Shown here piece after piece: positions 16,298-26,169 of a DNA stretch of 64,000 bases (positions within the stretch are counted from its first letter, which is position 1; every line of letters starts with the position of its first letter). The notes beneath the pieces were generated by a model. The model did no database searches, was not told the origin of the DNA, and worked only from the letters and a program-made list of their open reading frames with translations. This DNA is from Pseudomonas koreensis (GTDB taxonomy: Bacteria; Pseudomonadota; Gammaproteobacteria; Pseudomonadales; Pseudomonadaceae). The translations under genes and the position numbers were made by a program. Location: the NCBI RefSeq assembly GCF_025447595.1, contig NZ_JAOEJU010000001.1, positions 310,001-374,000 of the forward strand. Reading direction: 5' to 3'.

Positions 16298-17121
16298 GCC
16301 AGCCTCCAGCGCAGCAGGCGGCTGAGTTGGTCGGCGCCGAGGACGAGCAGGAGGAAGGTCAGGAGCATGCTGGCGACTTCGCCGCCGGCGAACATGCGGA
16401 TCGATAGGTCGATCTGTTGGCCGAGGCCGCCGGCGCCGACGAAGCCCATGACCACCGAGGCGCGGATGGCGCATTCCCAGCGGTAGACGGTGTAGGAGAG
16501 CAGTTCCGCCGCGACGTTGGGCAATACGCCGTAGGCGAAGCTGGCGAGGCGGCCGCTGCCGGCCTGGAGCAGGGCGTGGGCCGGGCGTTGGTCGGTGGAT
16601 TCGTAGATTTCGGCGTAGACCTTGCCGAGCATGCCGCTGTAGGTGATCGCGATGGCCAGCACGCCCGCCGCCGGGCCGAGGCCGACGGCGCGCACGAACA
16701 GCAGCGCCCAGACGATTTCCGGCACGCTGCGCAGGAAGATCAGCAGCCCGCGCACCGGCCAGCGCAGCAGGCGGCCCAACAGGCTCGGGCGGCCGCTGCG
16801 GGAGGCGGCGGTCAGCGACAGGGCGCGGCTGGCGAGCAGGCTGGCCGGCACTGCTAGCAGCAACGCGAGAGCCATGCCGGCGGTGGCGATGGCCAGGGTT
16901 TGCAGGGTGGCTTTGAGGAGTAGTTGAAGAAACTCGCGATCATGCTCCGGCGGCCAGAACATCGACACGAAGCGGCCCATTTCACTCTGGCTGTCGGCGT
17001 GAAACAGCACGCCCAGATCCAGTTCGCTGAGCTGAATGCCGGGCCACAGCAAGGCAATTGCCAGCCCGGTCAGCAGCAACCGTGGCAGTGCGGCGGGGTC
17101 GCGGGTGTCGGCGCTCAGCAT
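16294..17121 (-). CDS. ABC transporter permease, PhnE type (first permease)
   Basis: 275 residues from ATG 17121, overlapping the ATPase gene by 7 nt. It has a long N-terminal region before the core, several transmembrane segments, and the coupling loop [25 protein letters not shown]. The related downstream permease shares the same motif, so the channel is probably a heterodimer. Length is typical of PhnE-type permeases. Confidence 0.92.
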   Translation of the reverse strand: MLSADTRDPAALPRLLLTGLAIALLWPGIQLSELDLGVLFHADSQSEMGRFVSMFWPPEHDREFLQLLLKATLQTLAIATAGMALALLLAVPASLLASRALSLTAASRSGRPSLLGRLLRWPVRGLLIFLRSVPEIVWALLFVRAVGLGPAAGVLAIAITYSGMLGKVYAEIYESTDQRPAHALLQAGSGRLASFAYGVLPNVAAELLSYTVYRWECAIRASVVMGFVGAGGLGQQIDLSIRMFAGGEVASMLLTFLLLVLGADQLSRLLRWRLA

Positions 17122-17912
17122 CGCGGAATCTGCACAACCAGCGGCGCGACGGCGGGCGCCGGGGATTGCAGTTGTTCGTTGGCGTAGAGGGTGTCGAGCA
17201 TGTCGCGGCTGACCTGCGCGGACGGGCAGTCGAACAGGATCTGCCCCTCGCGCAGACCGACGATGCGCGGGAAGTGCGACAGCGCCAGTTCCACCGCGTG
17301 CAGGCTCGCGACCAGCGTGACGTTGTGCTCCCGGGCATGGCGCGACAGGATCGACAGCGTGTGCCCGGCCAGCACCGGGTCCATGGCCGAGACCGGTTCG
17401 TCCGCCAGCAAAACCTCCGGCGCCTGATACAGCACGCGGGCGATGCCGACTCGCTGCAATTGTCCGCCGGACAGTTGCTGGCATTGGCTGAAGAGTTTGT
17501 CGGCCAGATCCAGTCGCGCCAGTGCGGCGCGGGCGCCGGGTACATCGAGTGGATGCAGCAGATTGATCAGGCTTTTGCCCAGGCTCCATTGGCCGAGTTT
17601 GCCGGCCAGCACCGCCGTCACCACCCGTTGCCGGGGCGGCAGGGGCGGCGCCTGATGGATAAGACCGATGCGGGCGCGCAGGCGTTGACGCCCACGGGCG
17701 GACAAATGCCAGGCGCGCTCGCCCAGCACTTCGATGTCGCCGCTGCTGGGTCGAATGGCGGTGGCCAGCAGGTTGAGCAGGCTGGATTTGCCGGCGCCGG
17801 ACGGGCCGATGATTGCGACTTGCTCACCGGCCTCGATGTGCAAATCCACACCGCGCAGCGCGTCGACGCCGTTGCCGTGGCGCAGAAAAACCTGATCGAG
17901 GCGCAACGTCAT
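17115..17912 (-). CDS. ABC transporter ATP-binding protein, PhnC type
   Basis: A 265-residue ABC ATPase: Walker [10 protein letters not shown] (about 36-44), Q-loop region [12 protein letters not shown], signature LSGGQLQR, Walker B VLLADEP and the switch His in [10 protein letters not shown]. It is the cytoplasmic energy unit of the importer. It overlaps the binding-protein gene by 4 nt and the permease gene by 7 nt, showing translational coupling throughout the operon. The C-terminal extension rich in Pro/Ala is unremarkable. Confidence 0.94.
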   Translation of the reverse strand: MTLRLDQVFLRHGNGVDALRGVDLHIEAGEQVAIIGPSGAGKSSLLNLLATAIRPSSGDIEVLGERAWHLSARGRQRLRARIGLIHQAPPLPPRQRVVTAVLAGKLGQWSLGKSLINLLHPLDVPGARAALARLDLADKLFSQCQQLSGGQLQRVGIARVLYQAPEVLLADEPVSAMDPVLAGHTLSILSRHAREHNVTLVASLHAVELALSHFPRIVGLREGQILFDCPSAQVSRDMLDTLYANEQLQSPAPAVAPLVVQIPRC

Positions 17913-18763
17913 TTGAGCAGTTCGGCGGCGCGGGCGGCTTCCTCGATGCCTTTGTAATTGTCCGGGCTGGTCGCGATGAAGCGGCTGGCGGCTTGCAGGT
18001 CGAGGATTTTCTTGTGCTCGGGGTTGGCCGGGTCGAGGTCGAGGAAGGCTTGTTTGATCTTCGCCGTCAGCGCCGGGTCGAGGGTGCCGCGCACCGTCCA
18101 GTTGTAATCGAAGTAGGCCGGGGTGGTGGCGAAGACCTTGACCTTGTTGGTGTCGACCTTGCCGGCATCCACCAGTTTCTGCCAGACGCTGGCGTTCAGC
18201 ACACCGGCGTCGACTTTGCCGGCCTGCACCCAGGCGACGGTTGCGTCGTGGGCGCCGGAGTAGCCGACGCGGCTGAAATAGCTTTCCGGTTTGATGCCGT
18301 CCTTGAGCATGAAATAGCGCGGCATCAGGCTGCCGGACGTGGACGACACGGAGCCGAAGGCGAAGGTCTTGCCCTTGAGGTCGGCGAGGCTTTTGACGTT
18401 CGGGTCGGCGGTGATGAATTTGCTGGTGAACTGCGCGTCTTGTTCGCGCTGCACCAGCGGAATCACCTTGGGATCACTTTTCAGTTGTGCCTGGACGAAG
18501 GTGAAACCGCCGAGCCACGCCATGTCGAGGCGGTTGGTGGCCAGTGCTTCGACCACTGCCGGGTAGTCGGCCACCGGCACAAACTCGACTTTCATGTTCA
18601 GTTGCTTCTCCAGATAAGACCCCAGCGGCTCGAACTTGCGCAGCAGTTCGGTCGGGGCTTCGTCGGGGATCGCGCTGACCTTCAACACGTCGGCGGCTTG
18701 CGCCAGCACGGCGGACAGGGACAGGGCCAAACCAGCGGTCAGTGCCAGGGTTCGCTTGAGCAT
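17909..18763 (-). CDS. Periplasmic binding protein of a phosphonate/selenate-type ABC importer
   Basis: 284 residues from ATG 18763 with a Sec signal peptide (cleavage near ALAQA-AD, residue 22). The core is PhnD-like: [35 protein letters not shown] and [16 protein letters not shown]. The wording of several motifs resembles what is annotated as putative selenate ABC transporter binding protein, so selenium oxyanions are as likely as phosphonates; this is recalled, not tested. First gene of the four-gene operon; no phn catabolic genes follow. Confidence 0.9.
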   Translation of the reverse strand: MLKRTLALTAGLALSLSAVLAQAADVLKVSAIPDEAPTELLRKFEPLGSYLEKQLNMKVEFVPVADYPAVVEALATNRLDMAWLGGFTFVQAQLKSDPKVIPLVQREQDAQFTSKFITADPNVKSLADLKGKTFAFGSVSSTSGSLMPRYFMLKDGIKPESYFSRVGYSGAHDATVAWVQAGKVDAGVLNASVWQKLVDAGKVDTNKVKVFATTPAYFDYNWTVRGTLDPALTAKIKQAFLDLDPANPEHKKILDLQAASRFIATSPDNYKGIEEAARAAELLK

Positions 18764-18867
18764 GGAATTCTCCGTTTCGTGGGCATCAAGATCAGTGCGC
18801 CGACGATGGGCAATCATCGTCGGGTGCACCGTCAGGGTAGACGAAACGGAGCGTGGTTGCGGTGTGG

Positions 18868-19860
18868 TCACGCCACGGGCAGGCGCGCCACCCATTTCCC
18901 GCCGCCGGCATCATCCTTCAAGGCACGCAGGGCCTGGGGCAGTTCGCGGAAGTCGAACGTTTGCAACGCCGGGCCGATCAGGCTGCCGTCGAACAGGGCT
19001 TGCAGCAGGTGTTCGCCGTTGCGGCGCAGCGATTGGCGATCCTGCAGGCTGGCGTGGGTGTGGTAGCTGTTCAACGCGACTTCGTGCAACGAAATCGCAG
19101 AGCTGAACGCCGGAACCGGCGCGGTTTCCTGACGATCCTGAATGCACACCAGATGACCGTTGTAGCCCAGCATGCTGGCCATTTCTGCTGCGTGAGCGCC
19201 GCTGACCGTGTCGAACACGGCGTGCAGGCGACGTTCGCCGAGGCTGGCCGTGAGTGCGGTTTTCCAGTCCGGTTCGCGGTAATCGAACACGCCGACCGCA
19301 CCCAAAGACTTAAGCTTTTCATGATGCGCGCCGGACGCGGTCGCCCAGACCCGCCACCCGCGTTGCACCGCCAGTTGCACCAGCAGCAGGCCAACCGCGC
19401 CGCCGGCGCCGATCACCAGCACATCAGCCGGGCCATTCGCAGGGACTTTTTCCACGGCTTGCCACGCGGTCAAACCGGGGCAGGGCAGCGATGCGGCAGC
19501 CGCATCATCGAGCGCAGCGGGCACCGACAGCACGGTGGCGGCGTCCAGCAGGCAGTACTCGCCGAAGCTGCCATCGCTCGCCAACGATTGGTGATACGCC
19601 ACGCGACTGCCGGGTTGCAGGGTCACGCCCGCGCCGGCCGCGACCACCACGCCCATCCCGTCGACACCCGGCACGCGGCCGGTGCTCCATGCGGGATGGC
19701 CCCACTCGATGATCTTCCAGTCCACCGGGTTCAGGGCGATGGCGCGGTTGGCCACCAGCACCTGGCCGGGGCCGGGTTGCACGAGGGTTTTGCGGGTCAG
19801 TGTCAGGCCATCCAGCCCTTGGCCGGATGTCCAGGCCCAGGCTGCGTAATCGGTTTGCAT
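18868..19860 (-). CDS. Zinc-type alcohol dehydrogenase-like MDR oxidoreductase
   Basis: 330 residues from ATG 19860. MDR superfamily: GroES-like N-terminal part (LNPVDWKIIEWGHP, PGVDGMGVVV), then the Rossmann domain with VLVIGAGGAVGLLLVQLAVQRG. No catalytic zinc Cys/His set is obvious, so it is closer to quinone or enone reductases. The upstream gene on the same strand is a LysR regulator 113 nt away. Substrate unknown. Confidence 0.88.
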   Translation of the reverse strand: MQTDYAAWAWTSGQGLDGLTLTRKTLVQPGPGQVLVANRAIALNPVDWKIIEWGHPAWSTGRVPGVDGMGVVVAAGAGVTLQPGSRVAYHQSLASDGSFGEYCLLDAATVLSVPAALDDAAAASLPCPGLTAWQAVEKVPANGPADVLVIGAGGAVGLLLVQLAVQRGWRVWATASGAHHEKLKSLGAVGVFDYREPDWKTALTASLGERRLHAVFDTVSGAHAAEMASMLGYNGHLVCIQDRQETAPVPAFSSAISLHEVALNSYHTHASLQDRQSLRRNGEHLLQALFDGSLIGPALQTFDFRELPQALRALKDDAGGGKWVARLPVA

Positions 19861-19973
19861 TGTGCGGTTCTCATGAGTTCGATGGCCGTCAGTATCCCGG
19901 TCTGCGGACATGAGAAGAACCGGCCCTGGGTCAAAGGTGTTTTGCGCAAAAATCAGCAATGCCCCGCAGCGCT

Positions 19974-20870
19974 TCAATCAACCTGCGCAAACCGCTCCAC
20001 CAGCCAGTCGATAAACACCCGCACCCGATTGCTCAAATGCCGGTTCGGCGGATACAGCACATGAAACGGGTAGGCTGGCGGACGCCAGTCCTCGAGGATC
20101 GGCACGAGTTCGCCGCGCTCTATCGCCGTCCTCACGGTGTAGTTGAAAGTGTGGATGATCCCCAGCCCGGCGAGCCCGGCCGCCAGGTGCGCGTTGCTTT
20201 CGTTGACGCTGATCAGGCCTTTGCCTTCGATCTGATGGCGTTCGCCGTTGCGCTGGAAGTTCGACGGCAGGATGCGCCCGGTGGAGGCCGAGCGGTAGGC
20301 GATCACCTGATGGCTGGCCAGTTCGAGCGGGTGGCTCGGGGTGCCATGGCGTTGCAGATAGTCAGGCGTGGCGCAGGTGGTCCAGGACACTTCGCCGAGG
20401 CGGCGCACGGCCAAGGTTTGTTCGGTCAGCGGGCCGCCGCGAATCACGCAGTCGACGCGTTCGCTGATCAGGTCTACCGGGCGGTCGCTGACGCCCAGAT
20501 CAACCTGAATGTCCGGATAGCGTTCGAAGAATTTTGGCAGTTCGGGGATCACCAGCATCGTCGCGGTCGAGCCGCCGATGTCCACGCGAATCTTGCCGCG
20601 CGGCAGACCTTGCGCCTGGCTGAACCCCTGATCGATGTCGTCCAGTTGGTGCAGCAGTTGTTGAGTCAACTGGTAATAGGAAGCGCCGTCGGCCGTGACG
20701 GTGAGGCGGCGGGTGGTGCGTTGCAGCAGGCGCACGCCGAGGTGGTTTTCCAGTTGGCCGATCAGTTTGCTGACCGTGGTTTTCGGCAGGTTCAGCGAGT
20801 CGGCGGCTTTGGTGAACGAGCCGCTTTCCACGACGCGCGCGAAGGTGCGGATCGCCATTAACTGATTCAT
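19974..20870 (-). CDS. LysR-family regulator (divergent to SDR)
   Basis: 298 residues from ATG 20870; the frame is open further upstream but the family start MNQLMAIRTFARVVESGSFTKAAD begins here. The winged HTH (KTTVSKLIGQLENHLGVRLLQRTTRRL) is followed by the ligand domain with PRGKIRVDIGG. Belongs to the CrgA/YafC-like subgroup often divergent from oxidoreductases. It is divergent to the SDR gene at 21034 and precedes the MDR gene at 19860, either of which it may control. Confidence 0.93.
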   Translation of the reverse strand: MNQLMAIRTFARVVESGSFTKAADSLNLPKTTVSKLIGQLENHLGVRLLQRTTRRLTVTADGASYYQLTQQLLHQLDDIDQGFSQAQGLPRGKIRVDIGGSTATMLVIPELPKFFERYPDIQVDLGVSDRPVDLISERVDCVIRGGPLTEQTLAVRRLGEVSWTTCATPDYLQRHGTPSHPLELASHQVIAYRSASTGRILPSNFQRNGERHQIEGKGLISVNESNAHLAAGLAGLGIIHTFNYTVRTAIERGELVPILEDWRPPAYPFHVLYPPNRHLSNRVRVFIDWLVERFAQVD

Positions 20871-21033
20871 TGGCTCGGGCTCAGTGGTGTAGATGCGCTG
20901 AGTATTGTGCATGTATGTGCACAAACAAAACCGATTTAGCGGATTTTTCAATTCAATCGATCGGCCTAAAGTCGCTTTCAACGGCTCACCTACGACCCGT
21001 CACCTACCTCGAAACGGTTACTGGAGATTCATC

Positions 21034-21783
21034 ATGAGCAACAGACTTGAAGGCAAAATCGCACTGATCACTGGCGGCACCACCGGCATCGGCCTGGCTT
21101 CGGCGCAGGAATTCGTCGCCCAGGGCGCCACGGTATTTATCACCGGCCGTCGTCAGGCCGAACTGGACAAAGCGGTCGCCGCCATCGGCCCACGGGCCAT
21201 CGGCATTCAGGGGGATGTGGCGAAGCTTGACGATCTGGATCGCATCTACAGCGAGATCGCCGCGAAGGCCGGGCACCTCGACATTCTGTTCGCCAACGCC
21301 GGCGGCGGGGACATGCTGCCGCTGGGTTCGATCACTGAAGAACACTTCGACCGGATTTTCGGCGCCAACGTGAAGGGTACGCTGTTCACCGTGCAGAAGG
21401 CTTTGCCGCTGCTGCGCGATGGCGCATCGATTCTGCTGACCTCGTCGACCACTTCGGTGCAGGGCACAGAGAACTTCAGCGTCTACAGCGCGAGCAAAGC
21501 GGCGGTGCGCAACTTCGCCCGGTCGTGGCTGCTGGATCTGAAACCACGGCGCATCCGCGTCAACGCGATCAGCCCTGGCCCGGTGCGTACGCCAGGTCTG
21601 GCAGGGCTGGTGCCGGCGGAACACACGCAAGGGCTGTTCGATCAACTGGCGTCTATCGTACCGATCGGGCGTCTGGGCGAGCCGAGTGAGATTGCCAAGG
21701 CTGCGCTGTTCCTGGCCTCGGATGACAGCAGCTTCGTCAATGGCATCGAGTTGTTTGTTGACGGCGGCACTGCGCAGATCTGA
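21034..21783 (+). CDS. Short-chain dehydrogenase/reductase, FabG-like
   Basis: 249 residues from ATG 21034 (GGAG nine nt before). A complete classical [11 protein letters not shown] cofactor loop, NAGGGD in place of NNAG, the Ser in LLTSSTTS, catalytic YSASK, and the [13 protein letters not shown]-terminus seen in glucose dehydrogenase/FabG-like members. RRQAEL after beta-2 suggests NADP(H). Divergent to the LysR gene at 20870, which is the likely regulator. Confidence 0.95.
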   Translation: MSNRLEGKIALITGGTTGIGLASAQEFVAQGATVFITGRRQAELDKAVAAIGPRAIGIQGDVAKLDDLDRIYSEIAAKAGHLDILFANAGGGDMLPLGSITEEHFDRIFGANVKGTLFTVQKALPLLRDGASILLTSSTTSVQGTENFSVYSASKAAVRNFARSWLLDLKPRRIRVNAISPGPVRTPGLAGLVPAEHTQGLFDQLASIVPIGRLGEPSEIAKAALFLASDDSSFVNGIELFVDGGTAQI

Positions 21784-21798
21784 TCTGATCTGAGTTGG

Positions 21799-22461
21799 TT
21801 AATGCCCAGGCACTTGTTCAGTCGAGTGCCGGGGTTCTTCTGTTTCTTCGGCCGGCGCGTTATCCCAGATCAGGCGCGGGTCGAAACTCATCGCCGAGAG
21901 CATGGTGAACACGACGACCAGACCGAAAAACAGAATCCCCGGTCGCGGCTCGATATCCCCCAGCGCCTGGAATTTCACCAGCGCCGCCACCAATGCGACC
22001 ACCAGCACATCGAGCATCGACCAATAGCCGATCAGTTCGACGAAGCGGTACAGCTTCGAACGCTCCTTGCGCGCCCAGTCGCTGTCGCGTTGCACGGTGA
22101 CCAGCAACAGCGTCAGGGCAACGAACTTCACCCCCGGCACCGCGATACTGGCGATGAAGATGATCAGGGCGATGTCCCAGGCGCCGTGCTCCCAGAACTC
22201 CAGCACGCCGCTCATGATGGTGCTGTCGGCGCCGTTGCCGAGCATCACGGTGTTCATCACCGGCAGCAGGTTTGCCGGCACGTAAAAGGCCAGGGCGGCG
22301 AACATGTAGGCCCAGGTGCGGGCCAGCGAGTTGGTTTTTCGCCGGTGCAGCGGCGCCTCGCATCGCGGGCATTCGTGGGGCTCGTTTGTCATGTCGCAGG
22401 CCAGCCCGCAGCTGTGGCACAGGCACAGGTTGAGTTCGCTGGCGGTCGGGGGACGTTTCAT
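21799..22461 (-). CDS. PqiA/LetA-like membrane protein, second half
   Basis: 220 residues from ATG 22461, overlapping the previous gene's stop by 3 nt (ATGA). An N-terminal zinc-ribbon-like Cys set (CLCHSCGLAC and CPRCEAP) precedes four hydrophobic segments with YVPANLLPVMNT, a paraquat-inducible protein A motif. E. coli PqiA/LetA carries two such modules in one chain; here they are two genes. These proteins partner with MCE-domain proteins in lipid transport across the envelope, but no pqiB/letB-like gene follows. Confidence 0.9.
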   Translation of the reverse strand: MKRPPTASELNLCLCHSCGLACDMTNEPHECPRCEAPLHRRKTNSLARTWAYMFAALAFYVPANLLPVMNTVMLGNGADSTIMSGVLEFWEHGAWDIALIIFIASIAVPGVKFVALTLLLVTVQRDSDWARKERSKLYRFVELIGYWSMLDVLVVALVAALVKFQALGDIEPRPGILFFGLVVVFTMLSAMSFDPRLIWDNAPAEETEEPRHSTEQVPGH

Positions 22462-23054
22462 GGAATCTCCCACAATTCACGTATGTCGCGCCCGGCGATG
22501 CGGATCAGCATCAGGCTGAGTGCGGCCAATGCAAACAGACCGATGCCGGGAATCACATCGAGCATGCCCGCCAGTTTGAACACCGCGACCATGGCCCCGA
22601 GCAGGCAGACTTCAAGCATGCTCCACGGCCGCAGGGCTTCCAGCCAGCGCATGCAGGTCTTGAACCCCGGCGAACGGCGCGCAGTGAGGGCGAAGCTCAA
22701 GACCCAGATCAACAGAACCAATTGAAAGGCCGGGGCGATGATGATCGAAATCGCCGCGACCATGGCCATGAAGGTGATCGGCCCCTGACTCAGCGCCAGT
22801 ACCGAATCCCAGAGCGTTGCGCTGTTTTTCAGACCCTGCATGCTGATGCTCATCACCGGGTAGAAATTGGCGAACAGCCACAGCATCGCCGCCGTGAAAC
22901 TGAGGGCCAAGCGTTGTTCGACGGTCATGCCGTTGTAGCGCTGGAGCACACCGCCGCAGCGCACACAGAGGGTTTTCTGGTGTCTGGCCAGCGTGACGTG
23001 TTCGTACACGCAGTCGCAATGCTCGCAGATGATCAGCGAATCGTTCGTGGCCAT
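22458..23054 (-). CDS. PqiA/LetA-like membrane protein, first half
   Basis: 198 residues with an N-terminal Cys-x2-Cys pair set (CEHCDCVYEH, CVRCGGVLQR) that probably binds zinc, followed by four transmembrane segments with LWLFANFYPVMSISM, the signature of PqiA-family modules. It is translationally coupled to the second half-module gene. Together they correspond to a complete PqiA/LetA inner-membrane protein. The promoter is likely within 23055-23219, shared divergently with the hydrolase gene. Confidence 0.9.
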   Translation of the reverse strand: MATNDSLIICEHCDCVYEHVTLARHQKTLCVRCGGVLQRYNGMTVEQRLALSFTAAMLWLFANFYPVMSISMQGLKNSATLWDSVLALSQGPITFMAMVAAISIIIAPAFQLVLLIWVLSFALTARRSPGFKTCMRWLEALRPWSMLEVCLLGAMVAVFKLAGMLDVIPGIGLFALAALSLMLIRIAGRDIRELWEIP

Positions 23055-23219
23055 GGGGCGCTCGACGGGAGGAGGGCTTGAACCTATTCACTATAGAAGC
23101 GCCGGGGCATTCGGCAACTGATGTGCCTTTTGTCTGCCAGTCAGGCGCTGCGCGCAAGGCGTTCCATACTCCTGAGCCATTGACGTTGAACACGATCCAT
23201 CACGAACAGGAGCAGAATC

Positions 23220-23909
23220 ATGAGTGACAAACCGACGATTGTGCTGGTGCACGGTTTCTGGGGCGGCGCTGCGCACTGGGGCAAAGTCATTGTTGAATTG
23301 TCGCGCAAGGGCTACAGCGCGATCCGGGCGGTGGAAATGCCGCTGACCTCGCTGGCCGACGATGCCGAGCGCACGCGCAAAATGGTCGCTCAAGTGAACG
23401 GTCCGGTGCTGTTGGTCGGGCACTCCTACGGCGGGGCGGTCATCACGCAGGCCGGCAATCAGCCGAACGTGGTCGGTCTGGTCTACATCGCCGCTTTCGC
23501 CCCGGATCAGGACGAAAGCCCCGGCGGCATCACTCAGGAACATTTGCCTGCCGCTGCGCCGAATCTGGCACCGGACAGCGACGGATTCCTGTGGCTCAAG
23601 GCTGACAAGTTCCACGAAAGTTTCTGCCAGGATCTGCCTGCCGATGAAGCGCTGGTGATGGCGGTCACGCAGAAGGCGCCGCTGGCCAGCACCTTCGGCG
23701 ACGTCATCAGTAATCCTGCGTGGAAGAACAAACCGTCCTGGTATCAGATTTCCAGCGAGGACCGGATGATTCACCCGGATAACCAGAAGCGCATGTCGGC
23801 GCGGCTCAATGCGAAAAAGGTCATTACGTTGAACGCCGGCCATGCGTCGTTGGCTTCTCACGCGGCGGAAGTGGCGGCGTTGATCGACGAAGCCGCCAAG
23901 GCCTGGTGA
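23220..23909 (+). CDS. Alpha/beta-hydrolase
   Basis: 229 residues starting MSDKPTIVLVHGFWGG, the oxyanion-hole strand, then the nucleophile elbow GHSYGG (Ser about 69), with the catalytic His in NAGHASLAS near the C-terminus. Size and motifs match the pimeloyl-ACP methyl ester esterase/EstC-like family (Abhydrolase_6). An AGGAG site precedes the ATG. Substrate unknown. A perfect inverted repeat follows the stop codon. Confidence 0.93.
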   Translation: MSDKPTIVLVHGFWGGAAHWGKVIVELSRKGYSAIRAVEMPLTSLADDAERTRKMVAQVNGPVLLVGHSYGGAVITQAGNQPNVVGLVYIAAFAPDQDESPGGITQEHLPAAAPNLAPDSDGFLWLKADKFHESFCQDLPADEALVMAVTQKAPLASTFGDVISNPAWKNKPSWYQISSEDRMIHPDNQKRMSARLNAKKVITLNAGHASLASHAAEVAALIDEAAKAW

Positions 23910-23912
23910 TTA

Positions 23913-23949
23913 CCACGCAACCGGTCGTGTCAGAGGACCGGTTGCGTGG
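23913..23949. terminator. Inverted repeat between convergent genes
   Basis: Perfect 14-nt arms CCACGCAACCGGTC (23913-23926) and GACCGGTTGCGTGG (23936-23949). The right arm overlaps the last codons and stop of the GST gene. Probably a shared bidirectional terminator for the hydrolase and GST genes; there is no long T-run. Confidence 0.65.
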
Positions 23950-24544
23950 CTTCCTCCGCCGCGATGGCCGCCCGCACGCTCGGACGGGATGCGATGCGCT
24001 CCATGTAGATGGCCAGCGCTGGCCAGTCCTCGATGGCGATGCTGAATGTCGGCAGCCATGTCAGCACGGTAAACAGATAGGCGTCCGCCACCGTAAAACG
24101 ATCCATCAGAAACGGTTGCGTCGCGAGGATGCGGTTCAGGTAATCCAGTCGCCTGAACAGTTTGTGCTTGAAGATCGTTTTGGTCGCTTCGGCAATCTCG
24201 CTGCTGAAGAGCGGCGCGCTGCCGCCATGAATTTCCGAGCTGATGAAGTTCAGGTATTCCTGCAACCGCGAACGTTCCCAGGTGCCATTGGCCGGGGCCA
24301 TCGAATGACCGGGTACGAGGTCGGCGAGGTACTGCAGAATTGCCGGGCCTTCCGTCAGTACTTCTCCGGTGTCCAGCATCAGCGCGGCCACGTAGCCTTT
24401 CGGGTTGATCTGGCGAAAGTCCCGGCCGTCGGCGGTTTGCTTGGTCTGGTTGTTGACGCGGATCAGCTCGAACTGCAGCTCCAGCTCGCGCAGCACAATG
24501 TGCGGCGACAGCGAACAGGTCATGGGGGCGAAGTACAGTTTCAT
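23930..24544 (-). CDS. Glutathione S-transferase (beta-class-like)
   Basis: 204 residues: thioredoxin-like N-terminal domain with MKLYFAPMTCSLSPHIVLREL (Cys10 and Ser11, the beta-class active-site pattern), the cis-Pro and glutathione-contact motif VLTEGPAILQYLAD, then an all-helical C-terminal domain with FTVADAYLFTVL (N-capping box). It conjugates or reduces substrates with glutathione in the cytoplasm. Divergent to a GcvA-type LysR regulator 108 nt away, which probably regulates it. Confidence 0.94.
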   Translation of the reverse strand: MKLYFAPMTCSLSPHIVLRELELQFELIRVNNQTKQTADGRDFRQINPKGYVAALMLDTGEVLTEGPAILQYLADLVPGHSMAPANGTWERSRLQEYLNFISSEIHGGSAPLFSSEIAEATKTIFKHKLFRRLDYLNRILATQPFLMDRFTVADAYLFTVLTWLPTFSIAIEDWPALAIYMERIASRPSVRAAIAAEEATQPVL

Positions 24545-24652
24545 GGGATCTCCTTGCAGGTGGAGTCTCAGAATCGGCTATCGCCACGGCGCTTCGCAAA
24601 GGACAAATGCAGTGCTAGCGTATGACAAAATCTCATGGACTGAAGAGGCCAT

Positions 24653-25555
24653 ATGCTTCCCCGACTGCCATCGCTCAATGGATTGCGCGCCTTCGAATGC
24701 GCCGCCCGACATATGAGCTTCACCCGCGCCGCCGAAGAACTGAATGTCACGCAGACCGCGATCAGCCATCAGATCCGTCGCCTCGAAGATGAGCTGGGCG
24801 TGCGTCTGTTCAGGCGTTTGAAGGACGGTCTGGCGCTGACCGACGAGGGCAACACCTACTTGCCGGGTATTCGCTCGGCGTTCCTTGAGCTGCGCTACTC
24901 CACCGAAAAGCTGTTGGAGTCGAGCAACAACAGCGTTCTGACCCTCAGCACGCTGGTGTCGGTGGCGTCCAAATGGCTGTTGCCGCGCTTGCCATCGTTT
25001 CGCGAGGCGCATCCGGAGATTGATGTACGGATCAGCGCCTCTACCGAGCTGGTGGATTTTCGCAAGGGTGGCATCGATGCGGCGATCCGCTACGGCGATG
25101 GCAACTGGCCGGGGTTGCGGGCTGACTGGTTGATGTCCGACGAGATCTTTCCGGTGTGCAGTCCGCGATTGTTGACCGGCGAGAACGCATTGAGGACGCC
25201 GGCTGATCTGGCGCATCAGCCGCTGCTGCACGTCAGCGGCCTGACCGCAGACGACTGGAACAACTGGCTGAGTACCGCTGGCCTGAAGTTGCCGCCCGCC
25301 AAAGGCCCGCGATTGACCTTCGATCTGGCGATGATGGCGGTGCAGGCGGCCATCGACGGCCAGGGTGTGTGCATCGGCCGTTCGACTTATGTCGATGACG
25401 ACTTGCGGGCGGGCAGGCTGGTGGCGCCGTTTGATTTGCGCTTGAAATCCGAATCAGGTTTTTACCTCGTCACGCCCCACGATCAGGCCGAATCGAAAAA
25501 GATTGTGGCGTTCAGAGACTGGCTGTCGGCGGTGCTGCCAACGCCTTTTGTATAA
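24653..25555 (+). CDS. LysR-family regulator, GcvA type
   Basis: A 300-residue protein beginning LPRLPSLNGLRAFECAARHMSFTRAAEELNVTQTAISHQIRRLEDELGVRLFRR, the characteristic GcvA/AmpR-like N-terminus. The ligand-binding domain follows with LPSFREAHPEIDVRIS and GIDAAIRYGDGNW. Divergent to the GST gene. Likely an activator or repressor of that gene and itself; the effector is unknown. Confidence 0.95.
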   Translation: MLPRLPSLNGLRAFECAARHMSFTRAAEELNVTQTAISHQIRRLEDELGVRLFRRLKDGLALTDEGNTYLPGIRSAFLELRYSTEKLLESSNNSVLTLSTLVSVASKWLLPRLPSFREAHPEIDVRISASTELVDFRKGGIDAAIRYGDGNWPGLRADWLMSDEIFPVCSPRLLTGENALRTPADLAHQPLLHVSGLTADDWNNWLSTAGLKLPPAKGPRLTFDLAMMAVQAAIDGQGVCIGRSTYVDDDLRAGRLVAPFDLRLKSESGFYLVTPHDQAESKKIVAFRDWLSAVLPTPFV

Positions 25556-25678
25556 GCGTGTATCCGTGCCGCTGTCATACACAGTCAGGTAACAAACCCC
25601 GACCTCAGGACACACCCCGAGTACATGCCTCGCTCAAAGTAGCTGCCAACACACCACTACTTCCAAGAGGGCAACACC

Positions 25679-26104
25679 ATGCGCCGCACACTTCTGATGA
25701 CCGCTGCCGCCGTACTCGTTTCGCTGACCGGCCTCGCCCACGCGGCTGACACTCAATCCGCCGCCCCGGCGAAAAGCTGGCAGCAGGGCCTGAGCCGCAC
25801 CGATCTGGTCCGTCAGGATCTGGGTGCTGCCGATCGCGAAGTGATCCAGGCCCGCGTCGACTTTGAACCGGGCGTGACGTCGCCCAACCATGCGCATCCG
25901 GGTGTGGAAGTGGCTTACGTGATCAGCGGCACGTTCGAGTATCGTCTTGAAGGCCAGGCACCCGTGACGCTGAAGGCGGGAGATTCGCTGTTCATCCCGG
26001 CCGGCGTGGCGCATATCGCGAAGAATGTCGGCAACGAGAAGGGCTCGGAGCTGGCGACTTATATCGTCAAGAAAGGCGAGCCTTTGCTGATTCTCAAGCA
26101 ATAA
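25679..26104 (+). CDS. Exported cupin-domain protein
   Basis: 141 residues with a Sec signal peptide (MRRTLLMTAAAVLVSLTGLAHA, cleavage about residue 22). A single cupin_2 barrel follows: PGVTSPNHAHPGVEVAYVISG (metal-binding His-x-His region and Glu), EYRLEG and GDSLFIPAGVAHIAKN with the third His. Function in the periplasm unknown; cupins of this kind bind metal and often act on small molecules. Stands alone; a hairpin terminator follows. Confidence 0.9.
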   Translation: MRRTLLMTAAAVLVSLTGLAHAADTQSAAPAKSWQQGLSRTDLVRQDLGAADREVIQARVDFEPGVTSPNHAHPGVEVAYVISGTFEYRLEGQAPVTLKAGDSLFIPAGVAHIAKNVGNEKGSELATYIVKKGEPLLILKQ

Positions 26105-26117
26105 CGCTTCGCGGAAA

Positions 26118-26152
26118 ACGCAAAGGCCTGCCGCGGTGCCAGGCCTTTGCGT
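26118..26152. terminator. Hairpin terminator between cupin and OYE genes
   Basis: Arms ACGCAAAGGCCTG (26118-26130) and CAGGCCTTTGCGT (26140-26152) are perfect complements around a 9-nt loop, between convergent genes. A short A-run precedes it, so it serves the minus-strand gene best. Confidence 0.75.
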
Positions 26153-26169
26153 GGCAGATGTTCAGCGCA

